This document shows, in pieces, positions 8,270-16,458 of a stretch of 53,858 bases of DNA. Origin of the DNA: an uncultured Solobacterium sp. Lineage in GTDB: Bacteria > Bacillota_I > Bacilli_A > Erysipelotrichales > Erysipelotrichaceae. The translations under genes were made by a program, and so were the position numbers. The stretch covers positions 1 through 53,858 of the forward strand of contig CALHUY010000075.1 in NCBI GenBank assembly GCA_938039295.1. Direction: 5' to 3'. The notes beneath the pieces are model-generated. The model was given only the letters and a program-made list of their open reading frames with translations, ran no database searches and was not told the origin of the DNA. Position 1 is the first letter of the stretch. The number at the start of each line of letters is the position of its first letter.

Positions 8270-9376
8270 ATGAATCAGGAAAATCTTGAAAAGATCATTG
8301 CGTTTCGTCATGTGTTACATGAACATCCAGAGATATCCAATCATGAAGTATATACAAGAAAATTAATTAAAGAGTTTATCTTGAATCATATGCCGGGTTA
8401 TGTAGTCTTCGATGAAGGGGAATGGTTGTACTGTATGAAGCCATACCAAGCTGAAAAGAAGACAATTGTTTTACGTGCTGATCATGATGCAATTATGAAT
8501 TCTTCAAATATGGCTTTTCATGGCTGTGGCCATGATGGACATACTGCAATTTTGCTTGGTGTAATGTTGGAAGAAAAGGATTTGGATAGTGAGTACAATG
8601 TCATTTATTTATTCCAACCAGCTGAAGAAAATGGTAGTGGTGCAGCTATTTGTAAACCGTTATTCGAGCAATATCATGTAGATAGAATTTTTGGTTTGCA
8701 TAATATGCCAAATCTAAAAAAGAATGTGATTTATTATCGACCAGAGACAGTAATGTGTGCATCTGTTGGTTATCGTATTTCTTTAATGGGTATTCAAAGT
8801 CATGCCTCAGAACCAGAAAAGGGATTAAATCCAGCGTATGCTTTATCTGCATTTGTAAAGTCAATAGAGCCTCTTGCAAAACAAACAGGCTTTAAGCCAT
8901 TCACATTTGAACAGTTTTCATTCAGTTCACTTGCGATGATTACGGTGATCCATATGAATGTAGGTAGTTTGAATTTTGGAATCTCTCCTGCAAATGGAGA
9001 AATTTGTCTGACACTTCGTGCAGCAAAAGAAAATGAACTTGCAATTCTGGAAGGGTATGTACGCTCCTATTTTGAGAACTTAAAAAATTCATTTGAAGTC
9101 AAGATTGAAGAATTTGATCGCTTTGATGAAAATTATGCAGATCCTATTCTGGTGAAAGAAACAGTGGCTAAATTACAGTCTAGCGGTTTTGATGTGGAAG
9201 AATTGGCAGAACCAATTCGTGCTAGCGAAGATTTTGGCTATTATAAAAGATTTGCGCCTAGTATGTTTGTCTTTGTAGGAATGGGGACTTGCCCTTCGCT
9301 TCATCATGATTCCTATGCGTTTGATGATGAAATTATCCCAACTGCAGTGCGTATGTTTCAAGTGGTAATTAGATAG
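8270..9376 (+). CDS. M20-family amidohydrolase/peptidase
   Basis: A start at 8270 fits the AAAGGAG at 8255-8261 better than the GGA-less in-frame upstream starts; the product is about 368 residues. It has the M20D layout: HEHPEISNHE near the N-terminus, a metal-binding LRADHD motif, GCGHDGHTA, then FQPAEENGSGA with the bridging Glu, and a late HHDSYAFDDE. A central dimerisation/lid segment contains ISLMGIQSHASEPEKG. Such enzymes deacylate N-acyl amino acids or diaminopimelate intermediates; the substrate cannot be told. It follows the RluA gene by about 55 bp and may be co-transcribed. Confidence 0.82.
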   Translation: MNQENLEKIIAFRHVLHEHPEISNHEVYTRKLIKEFILNHMPGYVVFDEGEWLYCMKPYQAEKKTIVLRADHDAIMNSSNMAFHGCGHDGHTAILLGVMLEEKDLDSEYNVIYLFQPAEENGSGAAICKPLFEQYHVDRIFGLHNMPNLKKNVIYYRPETVMCASVGYRISLMGIQSHASEPEKGLNPAYALSAFVKSIEPLAKQTGFKPFTFEQFSFSSLAMITVIHMNVGSLNFGISPANGEICLTLRAAKENELAILEGYVRSYFENLKNSFEVKIEEFDRFDENYADPILVKETVAKLQSSGFDVEELAEPIRASEDFGYYKRFAPSMFVFVGMGTCPSLHHDSYAFDDEIIPTAVRMFQVVIR

Positions 9377-9408
9377 TGCTTGCATGTATTTCACAAGTAC
9401 TATTTTTT
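9374..9408 (+). terminator. Intrinsic terminator after the M20 hydrolase
   Basis: Stem TAGTGCTTG / CAAGTACTA with one G-U pair, followed by TTTTTT. Confidence 0.7.
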
Positions 9409-9497
9409 CATTGATTTTACATGATTTTTTTCTGAAAAAGGGTTGTATTTTGTGGGTGAATGGAATACTATTAAAAGGCAAGGTGATTACACCGAAT

Positions 9498-9574
9498 GCG
9501 CCGATAGCTCAACTGGATAGAGCATTTGACTACGAATCAAAAGGTTGCGGGTTCGACTCCTGCTCGGCGCGCCA
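9498..9574 (+). tRNA. tRNA-Arg (ACG anticodon)
   Basis: Acceptor arms GCGCCGA / TCGGCGC, anticodon loop CTACGAA, TTCGACT T loop, CCA encoded. First gene of a seven-tRNA cluster. Confidence 0.93.
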
Positions 9575-9576
9575 TT

Positions 9577-9653
9577 CGGGATGTAGCACAGCTTGGTAGT
9601 GTACTTGATTTGGGATCAAGGGGTCGCAGGTTCGAATCCTGTCATCCCGACCA
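9577..9653 (+). tRNA. tRNA-Pro (TGG anticodon)
   Basis: Acceptor arms CGGGATG / CATCCCG, anticodon loop TTTGGGA, CCA encoded. Only two bases after tRNA-Arg. Confidence 0.93.
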
Positions 9654-9657
9654 TGAT

Positions 9658-9734
9658 GGCGAGGTAGCTTAGTTGGCTAGAGCAATCGGTTCATACCCGG
9701 TAGGTCGTGAGTTCGAGTCTCACCCTCGCTACCA
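9658..9734 (+). tRNA. tRNA-Met, elongator (CAT anticodon)
   Basis: Acceptor arms GGCGAGG / CCTCGCT, anticodon loop TTCATAC, CCA encoded. The body closely resembles the elongator tRNA-Met of Bacillus, which tells it from the other two CAT tRNAs in the cluster. Confidence 0.85.
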
Positions 9735-9782
9735 TTACTATTTAAGAACGAGATGTAACATGCATCTTGCAAGAAACATCTC

Positions 9783-9856
9783 GGACCCTTAGCTCAGTTG
9801 GTCAGAGCTGTCGGCTCATAACCGACTGGTCGAAGGTTCGAGTCCTTCAGGGTCCA
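9783..9856 (+). tRNA. tRNA-Ile2 (CAT anticodon, probably lysidine-modified)
   Basis: Acceptor arms GGACCCT / AGGGTCC, anticodon loop CTCATAA, CCA not encoded. The body resembles bacterial tRNA-Ile2, which reads AUA after TilS modifies C34. A 35-nt hairpin spacer (CGAGATGT / ACATCTCG) separates it from tRNA-Met and overlaps its first base. Confidence 0.72.
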
Positions 9857-9863
9857 CTAAAAC

Positions 9864-9954
9864 GGAGGAATACCCAAGTGGTTGAAGGGTCCGGTCTTGA
9901 AAACCGGTAGGTCGAGAAATCGGCGCCTGGGTTCGAATCCCAGTTCCTCCGCCA
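9864..9954 (+). tRNA. tRNA-Ser (TGA anticodon)
   Basis: Class II tRNA with a long variable arm, acceptor arms GGAGGAA / TTCCTCC, anticodon loop CTTGAAA, CCA encoded. Confidence 0.93.
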
Positions 9955-9983
9955 TTTAAATTATGTTCTTCGGAACAACACAT

Positions 9984-10060
9984 CGCGAGGTAGAGCAGCC
10001 TGGTAGCTCGTCGGGCCCATAACCCGGAGGTCGTTGGTTCAAATCCTTCCCTCGCAACCA
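9984..10060 (+). tRNA. Initiator tRNA-fMet (CAT anticodon) with C33
   Basis: Initiator marks are present: an unpaired C1-A72 end (CGCGAGG / CCTCGCA) and three G-C pairs closing the anticodon stem. CCA is encoded. The anticodon loop is CCCATAA, so position 33 is C instead of the nearly universal U. Confidence 0.9.
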
Positions 10061-10063
10061 TTT

Positions 10064-10136
10064 GGCTCTGTAGCTCAGTCGGTAGAGCAAAGGACTGAAA
10101 ATCCTTGTGTCGCCAGTTCGATTCTGGCTGGAGCCA
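10064..10136 (+). tRNA. tRNA-Phe (GAA anticodon)
   Basis: Anticodon loop CTGAAAA, acceptor arms GGCTCTG / TGGAGCC with two G-U pairs, T loop TTCGATT. CCA is not encoded. Last gene of the cluster. Confidence 0.9.
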
Positions 10137-10142
10137 CCTGAA

Positions 10143-10168
10143 AAACCTGTACTTATACAGGTTTTTTT
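10143..10168 (+). terminator. Terminator of the tRNA cluster
   Basis: AAACCTGT / ACAGGTTT stem with a seven-base T run directly after tRNA-Phe. Confidence 0.85.
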
Positions 10169-10214
10169 CTTGTTTAATATATTCTGTGTTTTTTACTAGA
10201 AAACTTCTATAATA

Positions 10215-10769
10215 TTAGTTCTTGAGTTCTGTTTCATACCAAGCATCTACACCAGGATCTATGACAGTCTGTTCTGTATCGACTCGTACATTTCGATATA
10301 CAGGAGCGTAATAGTCTGCAACACCTCCATGATGTGAACAAGCACCTTTCCCCTTTGCATTGCTAGGAGACCATGTACCATCGTTACATAAGGTTTGGTA
10401 ATCTACAATTTGATTTTCATAGGTTGTTACAATCTCAATGTGACTGGATTCAGGGATTGCAGGATGATAAATAAATTTGGAATATACAATACCATCTACC
10501 TGACAATCTGTTGTAATTGTTGTTCCATCACAGGTTGGGACTGGTGTTGGTGTTGGAGTAGGTTTAGGTGTAGGTTTTGGAGTGGGTTTAGGTGTAGGTG
10601 AGTGTGTTGTCTTCGGGATGGATACAGTAGTTGTTGTCTGTGTTGTTTCGGCAGTTGCTTGTTGTTTTTCTTGGGTTGTTGAACTACTAGAGCAGCCACA
10701 CGAAAAAATAAAAGTAAAAACTAGCGCAGTTTTGCAAATACGTGATAAAAAATGATTTGTATGAATCAT
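10215..10769 (-). CDS. Secreted lipoprotein with Pro/Thr linker and DUF3761-like domain
   Basis: The ATG at 10769 is chosen because GGAGGGAGAT precedes it and a signal peptide follows at once; an upstream in-frame start at 10859 lacks both. The signal peptide ends in FIFSCGC with the lipidated Cys, so the mature protein is anchored outside the membrane. A Thr-rich stretch and a repetitive Thr-Pro-Lys-Pro spacer follow. The C-terminal ~100 residues contain CNDGTWSPS and GACSHHGGVA, the signature of DUF3761-type domains. Substrate or partner unknown. It is convergent with the tRNA cluster. Confidence 0.72.
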   Translation of the reverse strand: MIHTNHFLSRICKTALVFTFIFSCGCSSSSTTQEKQQATAETTQTTTTVSIPKTTHSPTPKPTPKPTPKPTPTPTPVPTCDGTTITTDCQVDGIVYSKFIYHPAIPESSHIEIVTTYENQIVDYQTLCNDGTWSPSNAKGKGACSHHGGVADYYAPVYRNVRVDTEQTVIDPGVDAWYETELKN

Positions 10770-10960
10770 ATCTCCCTCCGTTTTATCAAGATCCTTTTGC
10801 TTTAAATTATGAAATAATAAAAACTGTTGTGTGATGCATTGATTGAATGGTTTAAACACTGCTTCTTTTACAACGTTCTTTATACAGTGTATGGATGAAT
10901 TGTTACTAATATCATAAAAAGAAATATATGATTTGTAAATTTATTTTTGAAAGGAAATTT

Positions 10961-10969
10961 TGATATACT
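10961..10969 (+). promoter_or_regulatory. Extended -10 promoter directly at the PfkB-family start
   Basis: TGATATACT (TGn plus TATACT) with six bases between the -10 box and the ATG at 10976. No ribosome site can fit between, so a leaderless transcript is likely. Confidence 0.6.
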
Positions 10970-10975
10970 GAACAT

Positions 10976-11866
10976 ATGAAAAAGATATTAATTATAGGAT
11001 CGGCACATGTAGATTTTGTTTCACATGTGGATAAACTTCCGCAAGGAAATGAAGAGTTTAACGTCTTAAAACAAGAACAACTAATCAGTGGTACAGGTTT
11101 TAAAGCTGCGGATGTCTTTCAACATTTTGATTTCCCATATGAACTATATGCACCTGTTGGTACTGGTATTTATGGTGAAACTGTAGAAGCAGAAATGATG
11201 GTGCGTAAATTACCAATTCATGTAAGAAGTGAACTGGTAAATGGTTGCACATATCACATGGTAGATCAAGAAGGAAGTCAAACATATTTTAGTGTTCCTG
11301 GTGGGGAATATAATTTTGACATGTCATATGCACAGACTTTAGAGAAAGATGATATTCATGCAGTACTACTATATGGAGAAATGCTGAGTGGAGAAGGTGT
11401 CATTGATTTATTGAATACTTTAGATGATTTGGAAAAGCCAATCTATTTTGTGCCTGGAGAATTTGGTGATCAGATGGATGATGATGTTTTCCGTGCACTG
11501 TGTTCATTAAATCCAATACTACTTTTATCTGAAACAGACGCATACTATCTCTCTGGTGAGAAGTTTCATGATTTCAAGATGACAGCAGAATATCTACATG
11601 ATTTAACAGGTTCGGATGTTATGGTCTTTAAGAATGATGAAGGTGTGTATTGTTATGGTGATGAGAAGTTTATGTTACCATGCGAGCATGTATCAGATAT
11701 TGAACTGCAGGCAGCGATATTTGTTCTTGCACAACTAGCTGGTGTTGATGTAAAGAACAGTATGGCATTTATGCATGACTTTGCACAGAAGTTACTACAT
11801 GATTGGGATAATTTTACCTTTGAAGAAGGTAAGATTAGACTTGCAGAAATCATTGTACAGAAGTAA
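10976..11866 (+). CDS. PfkB-family (ribokinase-like) protein, apparently degenerate
   Basis: A 296-residue protein beginning MKKILIIGSAHVDFVSHVDKLP, the typical PfkB N-terminus, with a GTGFKAADV segment where these kinases bind sugar. The second PfkB signature, normally D-T-x-G-A-G-D with the catalytic Asp, would fall near residue 240. There the sequence reads SDIELQAAIFVLAQ, with no GAGD. Phosphotransfer is therefore doubtful; a regulatory or sugar-binding role is possible. It is promoted by an extended -10 box at the start codon. Its stop overlaps the ATG of the P-type ATPase by one base (TAATG), so the two are translationally coupled. Confidence 0.72.
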   Translation: MKKILIIGSAHVDFVSHVDKLPQGNEEFNVLKQEQLISGTGFKAADVFQHFDFPYELYAPVGTGIYGETVEAEMMVRKLPIHVRSELVNGCTYHMVDQEGSQTYFSVPGGEYNFDMSYAQTLEKDDIHAVLLYGEMLSGEGVIDLLNTLDDLEKPIYFVPGEFGDQMDDDVFRALCSLNPILLLSETDAYYLSGEKFHDFKMTAEYLHDLTGSDVMVFKNDEGVYCYGDEKFMLPCEHVSDIELQAAIFVLAQLAGVDVKNSMAFMHDFAQKLLHDWDNFTFEEGKIRLAEIIVQK

Positions 11867-14163
11867 TGACACATAAAGGACTTACAAAAGATGAAGTAAA
11901 CCAGCGTATTTTAGAAAAGAAAGTAAATGGTGAGCCTAAGAAATTATCAAAGCCTACCATAAATATTATTAAAGAAAATATTTTTACCTATTTTAACTTT
12001 TTGAATATTTTACTTTTTATATTTGTGATTACAACTGGTAAATACCAAAATGCAATGTTTATGGGTGCAGTCATTACAAACGCACTCATCGGAATCATTC
12101 AGGAAATCCGTGCGAAGAAATTACTGGATCAGATACGCATCCTTACAACCACAAAAGTAAATGCATATCGAGATAATATATGGAAAGAAATCTATGTACA
12201 TGAAATTGTCCAAGATGATGTTGTCAGTTTACAAGCAGGTATTCAAATCCCAATTGATGGTGTAATTACCGAAGGTAGTCTAGAAATTAACGAAAGTCTT
12301 TTGACTGGTGAATCTGATACGGTTTATAAAAAAGTTGGGGATACTGTTTATAGTGGAACAATTGTATTAAGTGGAGATGCCGAAGTTAAGGTAACGAAAG
12401 TGGGTCATGAGCGTCAGTCTGAGAAGATTATGGAAGGCGCTAAAGTATCTGGGTTTTACAAAAGTACATTACAAAAAGACCTACAAAAACTGATTAAGAT
12501 AGTATCGATTTTAATTATTCCTGTTGCAATCATATTGGTTTGTATGCAGATGGGCGTAAAGGATGTTGGCTATGTAGGTATTGTGTTAAATACATCCGCT
12601 GCAATTATTGGTATGATTCCAGAAGGCTTAGTCGTACTAACAAGTGTTGCCTTAGCGGTATCTACCATGCGTTTATTAAAATTAAAGGCACTTGTGCAAG
12701 AACTGTATTCGATAGAAGGACTAGCACGTGTTGATGTAGTATGTCTTGATAAGACTGGTACATTAACCCAAGGGGATATGCAGGTTGATCATATTGAAAT
12801 GATTGAAGATCTATCTGAAGAGGATTTACATGCATATATGCATGCATATCTACAGATGGAAAAACATCCAAATCCAACTGCAAAAGCCTTGCTAGAATAT
12901 TTTAAGAGTGATAAACAGATTCAAGTAGATCATTTTCAACCGTTTGCGAGTGAACGTAAATATACAAGTGCAGTACTACATGATATAGGTACATTATATG
13001 TTGGTGCCTTTGAGTTTATCTTTGAAAAAGAAGATGCAACCTATCAAATGTATCATGATACGATTTCTCAAGGTGAACTACGTACAATTGCATTAGCACT
13101 AGCTAAAGAGAACAATCAAAAAGAATTATTAGCTTTGGTATACATCAGGGATGTAATGCGTCCAAATGTAAATGAAACACTATCGTATTTATCGAATCAG
13201 GGTGTAACCATCAAAGTAATATCTGGTGATTATCCGAAAACTGTTTCTTCCATTGCGAAGAAAGCTGGTGTACCGAATGCAGAAAAGTATATCGATTTAT
13301 CTGTTGGCGAAATCAATTATGAACAAGTCGTTGAAGAATATACTGTCTTTGGTAGAGTTCTTCCGAATCAGAAAAAGGAACTTCTAACAACACTACAGCG
13401 TAAACATGTCGTAGCGATGGTAGGTGATGGGGTCAATGACATTCCTGCTTTAAAGCAAGCAGATGTTTCTATAGCTATGCTTGCAGGTTCATCGGCAGCG
13501 AAAGATATATCTGATATTGTCTTATTAGAAAATGATTTTAATGTCGTACCTTCTATTGTTTGTGAAGGTAGAAGAGTCATCAATAATATCTCAAGAGCAT
13601 CGTCAATGTATCTCGTTAAAACACTATTCTCATTTTTGTTAACAATCTATGTTGCATTATTTCAAGTTGTTTATCCATTTGTTCCAGTGCACTTAACAAT
13701 GATTAGTGCAATCTGTGTGGGTATTCCAACCGTATTTTTACAACTAGAACCTAGCTTCGAGAAGTTGAAGGGCAGATTTTTGGTAGATGCATTCTTACAT
13801 GCACTACCGTCTGCGATTGCAGTAGTATTGGTTGTACTCTTTACCAAGTTCTATCGTACATATATGGGGTTACCTTTGGAACAAGCGAATGCCATTCTAG
13901 TATTTGTGACTGGTGTCATATATCTTTATACTCTATATCGTATCTATCAGCCAACCACAAAGTATCGTTTCATGATTGTACTCATCATGAGTGTACTCTT
14001 TGTGATTACCTTTTATTTCACGCAATCGATTCTAGGAATTTCATTTGTTTTTGAACTACTTCCAGTAACAATTTTAGTAAGTATGATAGATGCTATATTC
14101 GTGACTTTATTAGACTTTTTCATTGAGAAAGTGTTCAAAATAAGTTCGTGCAATTTAAAGTGA
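11866..14163 (+). CDS. Cation-translocating P-type ATPase (HAD-IC family)
   Basis: A 765-residue membrane pump lacking N-terminal metal-binding domains. Actuator motif LTGESD lies near residue 146, the membrane motif PEGL at about 252, the phosphorylation motif DKTGTLTQG near 297 and the hinge MVGDGVNDIPALKQADVSIAM near 520. About ten membrane helices are expected, four or five of them after the P domain. The PEGL motif and overall pattern fit Ca2+/Mg2+-type P2 pumps related to CtpE, rather than heavy-metal CPx pumps; the ion cannot be decided. It is coupled to the preceding PfkB-like gene through TAATG. Confidence 0.85.
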   Translation: MTHKGLTKDEVNQRILEKKVNGEPKKLSKPTINIIKENIFTYFNFLNILLFIFVITTGKYQNAMFMGAVITNALIGIIQEIRAKKLLDQIRILTTTKVNAYRDNIWKEIYVHEIVQDDVVSLQAGIQIPIDGVITEGSLEINESLLTGESDTVYKKVGDTVYSGTIVLSGDAEVKVTKVGHERQSEKIMEGAKVSGFYKSTLQKDLQKLIKIVSILIIPVAIILVCMQMGVKDVGYVGIVLNTSAAIIGMIPEGLVVLTSVALAVSTMRLLKLKALVQELYSIEGLARVDVVCLDKTGTLTQGDMQVDHIEMIEDLSEEDLHAYMHAYLQMEKHPNPTAKALLEYFKSDKQIQVDHFQPFASERKYTSAVLHDIGTLYVGAFEFIFEKEDATYQMYHDTISQGELRTIALALAKENNQKELLALVYIRDVMRPNVNETLSYLSNQGVTIKVISGDYPKTVSSIAKKAGVPNAEKYIDLSVGEINYEQVVEEYTVFGRVLPNQKKELLTTLQRKHVVAMVGDGVNDIPALKQADVSIAMLAGSSAAKDISDIVLLENDFNVVPSIVCEGRRVINNISRASSMYLVKTLFSFLLTIYVALFQVVYPFVPVHLTMISAICVGIPTVFLQLEPSFEKLKGRFLVDAFLHALPSAIAVVLVVLFTKFYRTYMGLPLEQANAILVFVTGVIYLYTLYRIYQPTTKYRFMIVLIMSVLFVITFYFTQSILGISFVFELLPVTILVSMIDAIFVTLLDFFIEKVFKISSCNLK

Positions 14164-14188
14164 GCTTGTGTATAATTACTATTGCGAT

Positions 14189-14270
14189 GCGGATATGGTG
14201 AAACTGGTAGACACGCTGATTTCAGGTGTCAGTGAGGCGACTCGTGCAGGTTCGAATCCTGTTATCCGCA
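14189..14270 (+). tRNA. tRNA-Leu (CAG anticodon)
   Basis: Class II tRNA with acceptor arms GCGGATA / TATCCGC and anticodon loop TTCAGGT. CCA not encoded. A TGTATAAT promoter lies just upstream at 14168-14175. Confidence 0.9.
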
Positions 14271-14280
14271 CTAATAGTAG

Positions 14281-14300
14281 GCCCGATAAACGGGCTTTTT
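14281..14300 (+). terminator. Terminator of tRNA-Leu(CAG)
   Basis: GCCCG-ATAAA-CGGGC hairpin followed by five T. Confidence 0.85.
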
Positions 14301-14372
14301 ATTTTGTTTATCAATGGGTGAATTTGAAGTAATATTGTATATCTTATACAATGTACTCATGAGGTGATATAC

Positions 14373-14945
14373 ATGAGAATCATAAAGAATGAAGAAATCA
14401 ATGAGAACTTGTTTTCACAGATGGTTCGTTTGGATCATGAAGTATGGCCATCAGATGATGAAAATTACTTGCCGACTTCCTATTTACGTAGATTATATGA
14501 AAACTCAAAGGATGGATTATTTTTTGCGATAGATGATGAAGATAGGTTAATTGGCTATCAAACATTAATTTTTGTAGATGAATATAATTTTCAAAAATAT
14601 TATGATACGGGTGATTTTACAGTTTTAAAGAATATCGGTATGAAGAAGGGTAACAATATCTTATATATCTATACTGCTAATATTAAAGAAGAATACCAGG
14701 GTAGTGGCTGTATGAAAGAAATTGGAAGAGCAATCGCAACTTGGCTAGTTGAGCAGGAAGAAAAGGGATATTATGTTTCAGTAGCCTATGCAGAAGCTGT
14801 TACTCCAGCAGGTGTTAAGACAGTTACTAGTGGCTATGAAATGGAACCAATGGAAGATGTTGATGAAACTGGGCTTGGCCATTATATTTTGAAAGATGGT
14901 ATGAAAGCATATTGTAAGAAGATGCTAGAGGACATCAATCTATAA
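14373..14945 (+). CDS. GNAT-family N-acetyltransferase
   Basis: The ATG at 14373 follows GAGGTGAT at good spacing; an in-frame GTG nine bases upstream lies in that ribosome site. About 190 residues. The fold is suggested by the N-terminal helix-strand pattern and the acetyl-CoA loop region IKEEYQGSGCMKEIGRAIATWLVEQ (canonical Q/R-x-x-G-x-G/A). Substrate is not identifiable. Monocistronic between tRNA-Leu and the DUF554 gene. Confidence 0.72.
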   Translation: MRIIKNEEINENLFSQMVRLDHEVWPSDDENYLPTSYLRRLYENSKDGLFFAIDDEDRLIGYQTLIFVDEYNFQKYYDTGDFTVLKNIGMKKGNNILYIYTANIKEEYQGSGCMKEIGRAIATWLVEQEEKGYYVSVAYAEAVTPAGVKTVTSGYEMEPMEDVDETGLGHYILKDGMKAYCKKMLEDINL

Positions 14946-15037
14946 TTAATTTTGTAAAAAATAAATACTTTTCATATTTACACTGTATAGTTATGAGCCT
15001 AGAATAGTACTGGTGAGTTTTATCTAAGAGGTAAACT

Positions 15038-15754
15038 ATGCGAGGACTCGGGACAATCATCAATATCATTTTAATTGTACTAGCTGGTACGTTTGGCTGC
15101 TCTTTTAGTTCTAAAATGAAAGAGAAAATGCAAGAAACACTGTTTTTAATAACAGGAATATCAGTTATCTTTATTGGTATTGCGGGTGCGATGGAACAGA
15201 TGTTAATAATTGAAAACGGTAGGTTAATTCCACGGAATATTATGATGGTTATCTGCTGTTTGGCAATAGGTGCTATTGTAGGAGAGTATTTTGATTTAGA
15301 TGGGAAAATCAATCAATTCGCAGATTATGTGAAAAAGAAAAGTAATAATGGTAGTGATACAAAGTTTGTTGTTGCTTTTGTAAATACGAGTTGTGTTGTA
15401 TGTATTGGTGCGATGGCTGTCATTGGTGCAATTAAAGATGGTGTTAGTGGTGATATCTCAGTACTAGCAGCTAAGGGTGTAATTGACTTTATCTTAGTGA
15501 GTGTGATGAGTGCTTCGCTTGGAAAGGGTTGTATGTTCTCGGCAATTCCTGTCACAATCTTTCAAGGTAGCATTACCTTGCTTGCGATGATGTTGAATAC
15601 AGTTGTACCAGCTGTAGCATTAGAGAATCTTTCTTGTGTTGGATCTATCTTGATATTCTGTGTTGGAGTCAATATGGTATTTGATCGAAAGATACGAGTA
15701 GCTAATGTTTTGCCAGCAGTTATCATCGCTGTAATATGGGGTATGGTATTTTAA
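15038..15754 (+). CDS. DUF554-family membrane protein
   Basis: A 238-residue protein with about seven membrane segments. It begins MRGLGTIINIILIVLAGTFGCSF and contains the internal features VVCIGAMAVIGAIKDG and LGKGCMFSAIPVTIFQGSITLLA, typical of DUF554 (YdfK-like) proteins of Bacillota. These are uncharacterised; transport has been guessed from topology only. The gene is followed by a GAAA-tetraloop terminator. Confidence 0.82.
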   Translation: MRGLGTIINIILIVLAGTFGCSFSSKMKEKMQETLFLITGISVIFIGIAGAMEQMLIIENGRLIPRNIMMVICCLAIGAIVGEYFDLDGKINQFADYVKKKSNNGSDTKFVVAFVNTSCVVCIGAMAVIGAIKDGVSGDISVLAAKGVIDFILVSVMSASLGKGCMFSAIPVTIFQGSITLLAMMLNTVVPAVALENLSCVGSILIFCVGVNMVFDRKIRVANVLPAVIIAVIWGMVF

Positions 15755-15779
15755 AAGTCGAAAGACTTTTTTATTTTTA
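15753..15779 (+). terminator. Terminator after the DUF554 gene
   Basis: AAAAGTC-GAAA-GACTTTT hairpin with a T-rich tail. Confidence 0.8.
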
Positions 15780-15814
15780 GTTTATAATCTCTAAACAAAA
15801 AGTTTAAAAAACTA

Positions 15815-15842
15815 TTGATTTTCATCTTGAATTACATATAAT
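15815..15842 (+). promoter_or_regulatory. Promoter of the polyamine operon
   Basis: TTGATT (15815-15820), 16-nt spacer, TATAAT (15837-15842). Expected start near 15849, just upstream of the palindrome. Confidence 0.6.
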
Positions 15843-15869
15843 TATTATTGTTTTGTTACTGTTAATTAA

Positions 15870-15890
15870 TAGTTTAGTAAAACTAAACTA
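15870..15890 (+). promoter_or_regulatory. Perfect palindromic operator before the XRE-cupin regulator
   Basis: Nine-base arms TAGTTTAGT / ACTAAACTA around AAA, perfectly symmetrical. It lies between the predicted transcription start and the GAGGAGGA ribosome site. Its position suits autoregulation by the regulator encoded directly downstream; a short hairpin next to the ribosome site is also possible. Confidence 0.65.
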
Positions 15891-15902
15891 ACGAGGAGGA
15901 TT

Positions 15903-16445
15903 ATGATAGATATCGGACATCGCATCAAGCAGCTACGAATCAAGAATGACCTGACACTTGAAGAATTGGCCTCGCGAACAGAACTGACGAAGGGCTTCTT
16001 GTCACAGTTGGAGCGTAATTTAACTTCTCCATCGATTCAGACACTAGCAGATATTGCGGAAGCTCTAGGGGTTGATATGTCACGCTTTTTTGCGGAAGAA
16101 CATGAAGAGAAGATTGTCTTTACACCAGAGGATGTATTCGTTGATGAACAGGATGGTGTAACAACTCATTGGATTGTACCAAATGCACAGAAGAATGATA
16201 TGGAACCAATTATCCTAAAACTTGAACCTGGTGCTAAATCAAAACAGATTGAACCACACCAAGGGGAAGAGTTTGGGTATGTATTAAGTGGACGTATTTA
16301 TCTCGTAAGAGAGGGATACAAAAAAGGCGCTGTGATAAGACGGGGAGATACTTTCTATATCCGAGGAGACGTAGCGCACTATTTAGAAAATCGTAGTAAA
16401 CAATCAGCAGAAGTGCTTTGGATTAGCACGCCACCAGAATTTTAG
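15903..16445 (+). CDS. XRE-family transcriptional regulator with cupin domain (PuuR-like)
   Basis: A 180-residue regulator. Residues ~5-60 form an XRE helix-turn-helix (IKQLRIKNDLTLEELASRTELTKGFLSQLERNLTSPSIQTL). Residues ~105-178 form a cupin-2 barrel (EPHQGEEFGYVLSGRIYLV...RGDTFYIRGDVAHYLENRS), which in this family binds a small ligand. PuuR/YdcN-type proteins often control polyamine or amine genes. Here it is the first gene of the potABCD operon, 13 bp before potA, with a perfect palindrome just upstream of its own start. It is probably a polyamine-responsive repressor of the operon. Confidence 0.85.
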   Translation: MIDIGHRIKQLRIKNDLTLEELASRTELTKGFLSQLERNLTSPSIQTLADIAEALGVDMSRFFAEEHEEKIVFTPEDVFVDEQDGVTTHWIVPNAQKNDMEPIILKLEPGAKSKQIEPHQGEEFGYVLSGRIYLVREGYKKGAVIRRGDTFYIRGDVAHYLENRSKQSAEVLWISTPPEF

Positions 16446-16458
16446 AAGGAGAATAGAC

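Noticed and set aside
9749..9783. Hairpin CGAGATGT / ACATCTCG between tRNA-Met and tRNA-Ile2 as a terminator
   Set aside because: No T run follows and the next tRNA starts within it; more likely a processing spacer.
9816..10061. Minus-strand reading frame of 81 codons through the tRNA cluster, resembling a conserved protein
   Set aside because: It is the antisense translation of tRNA-Ile2, Ser and fMet genes; such frames recur in databases as false proteins.
10540..10612. Short Thr-Pro-Lys-Pro coding repeat as a CRISPR-like or satellite array
   Set aside because: It is in-frame codon repetition forming a cell-wall-spanning linker of the lipoprotein; no spacers.
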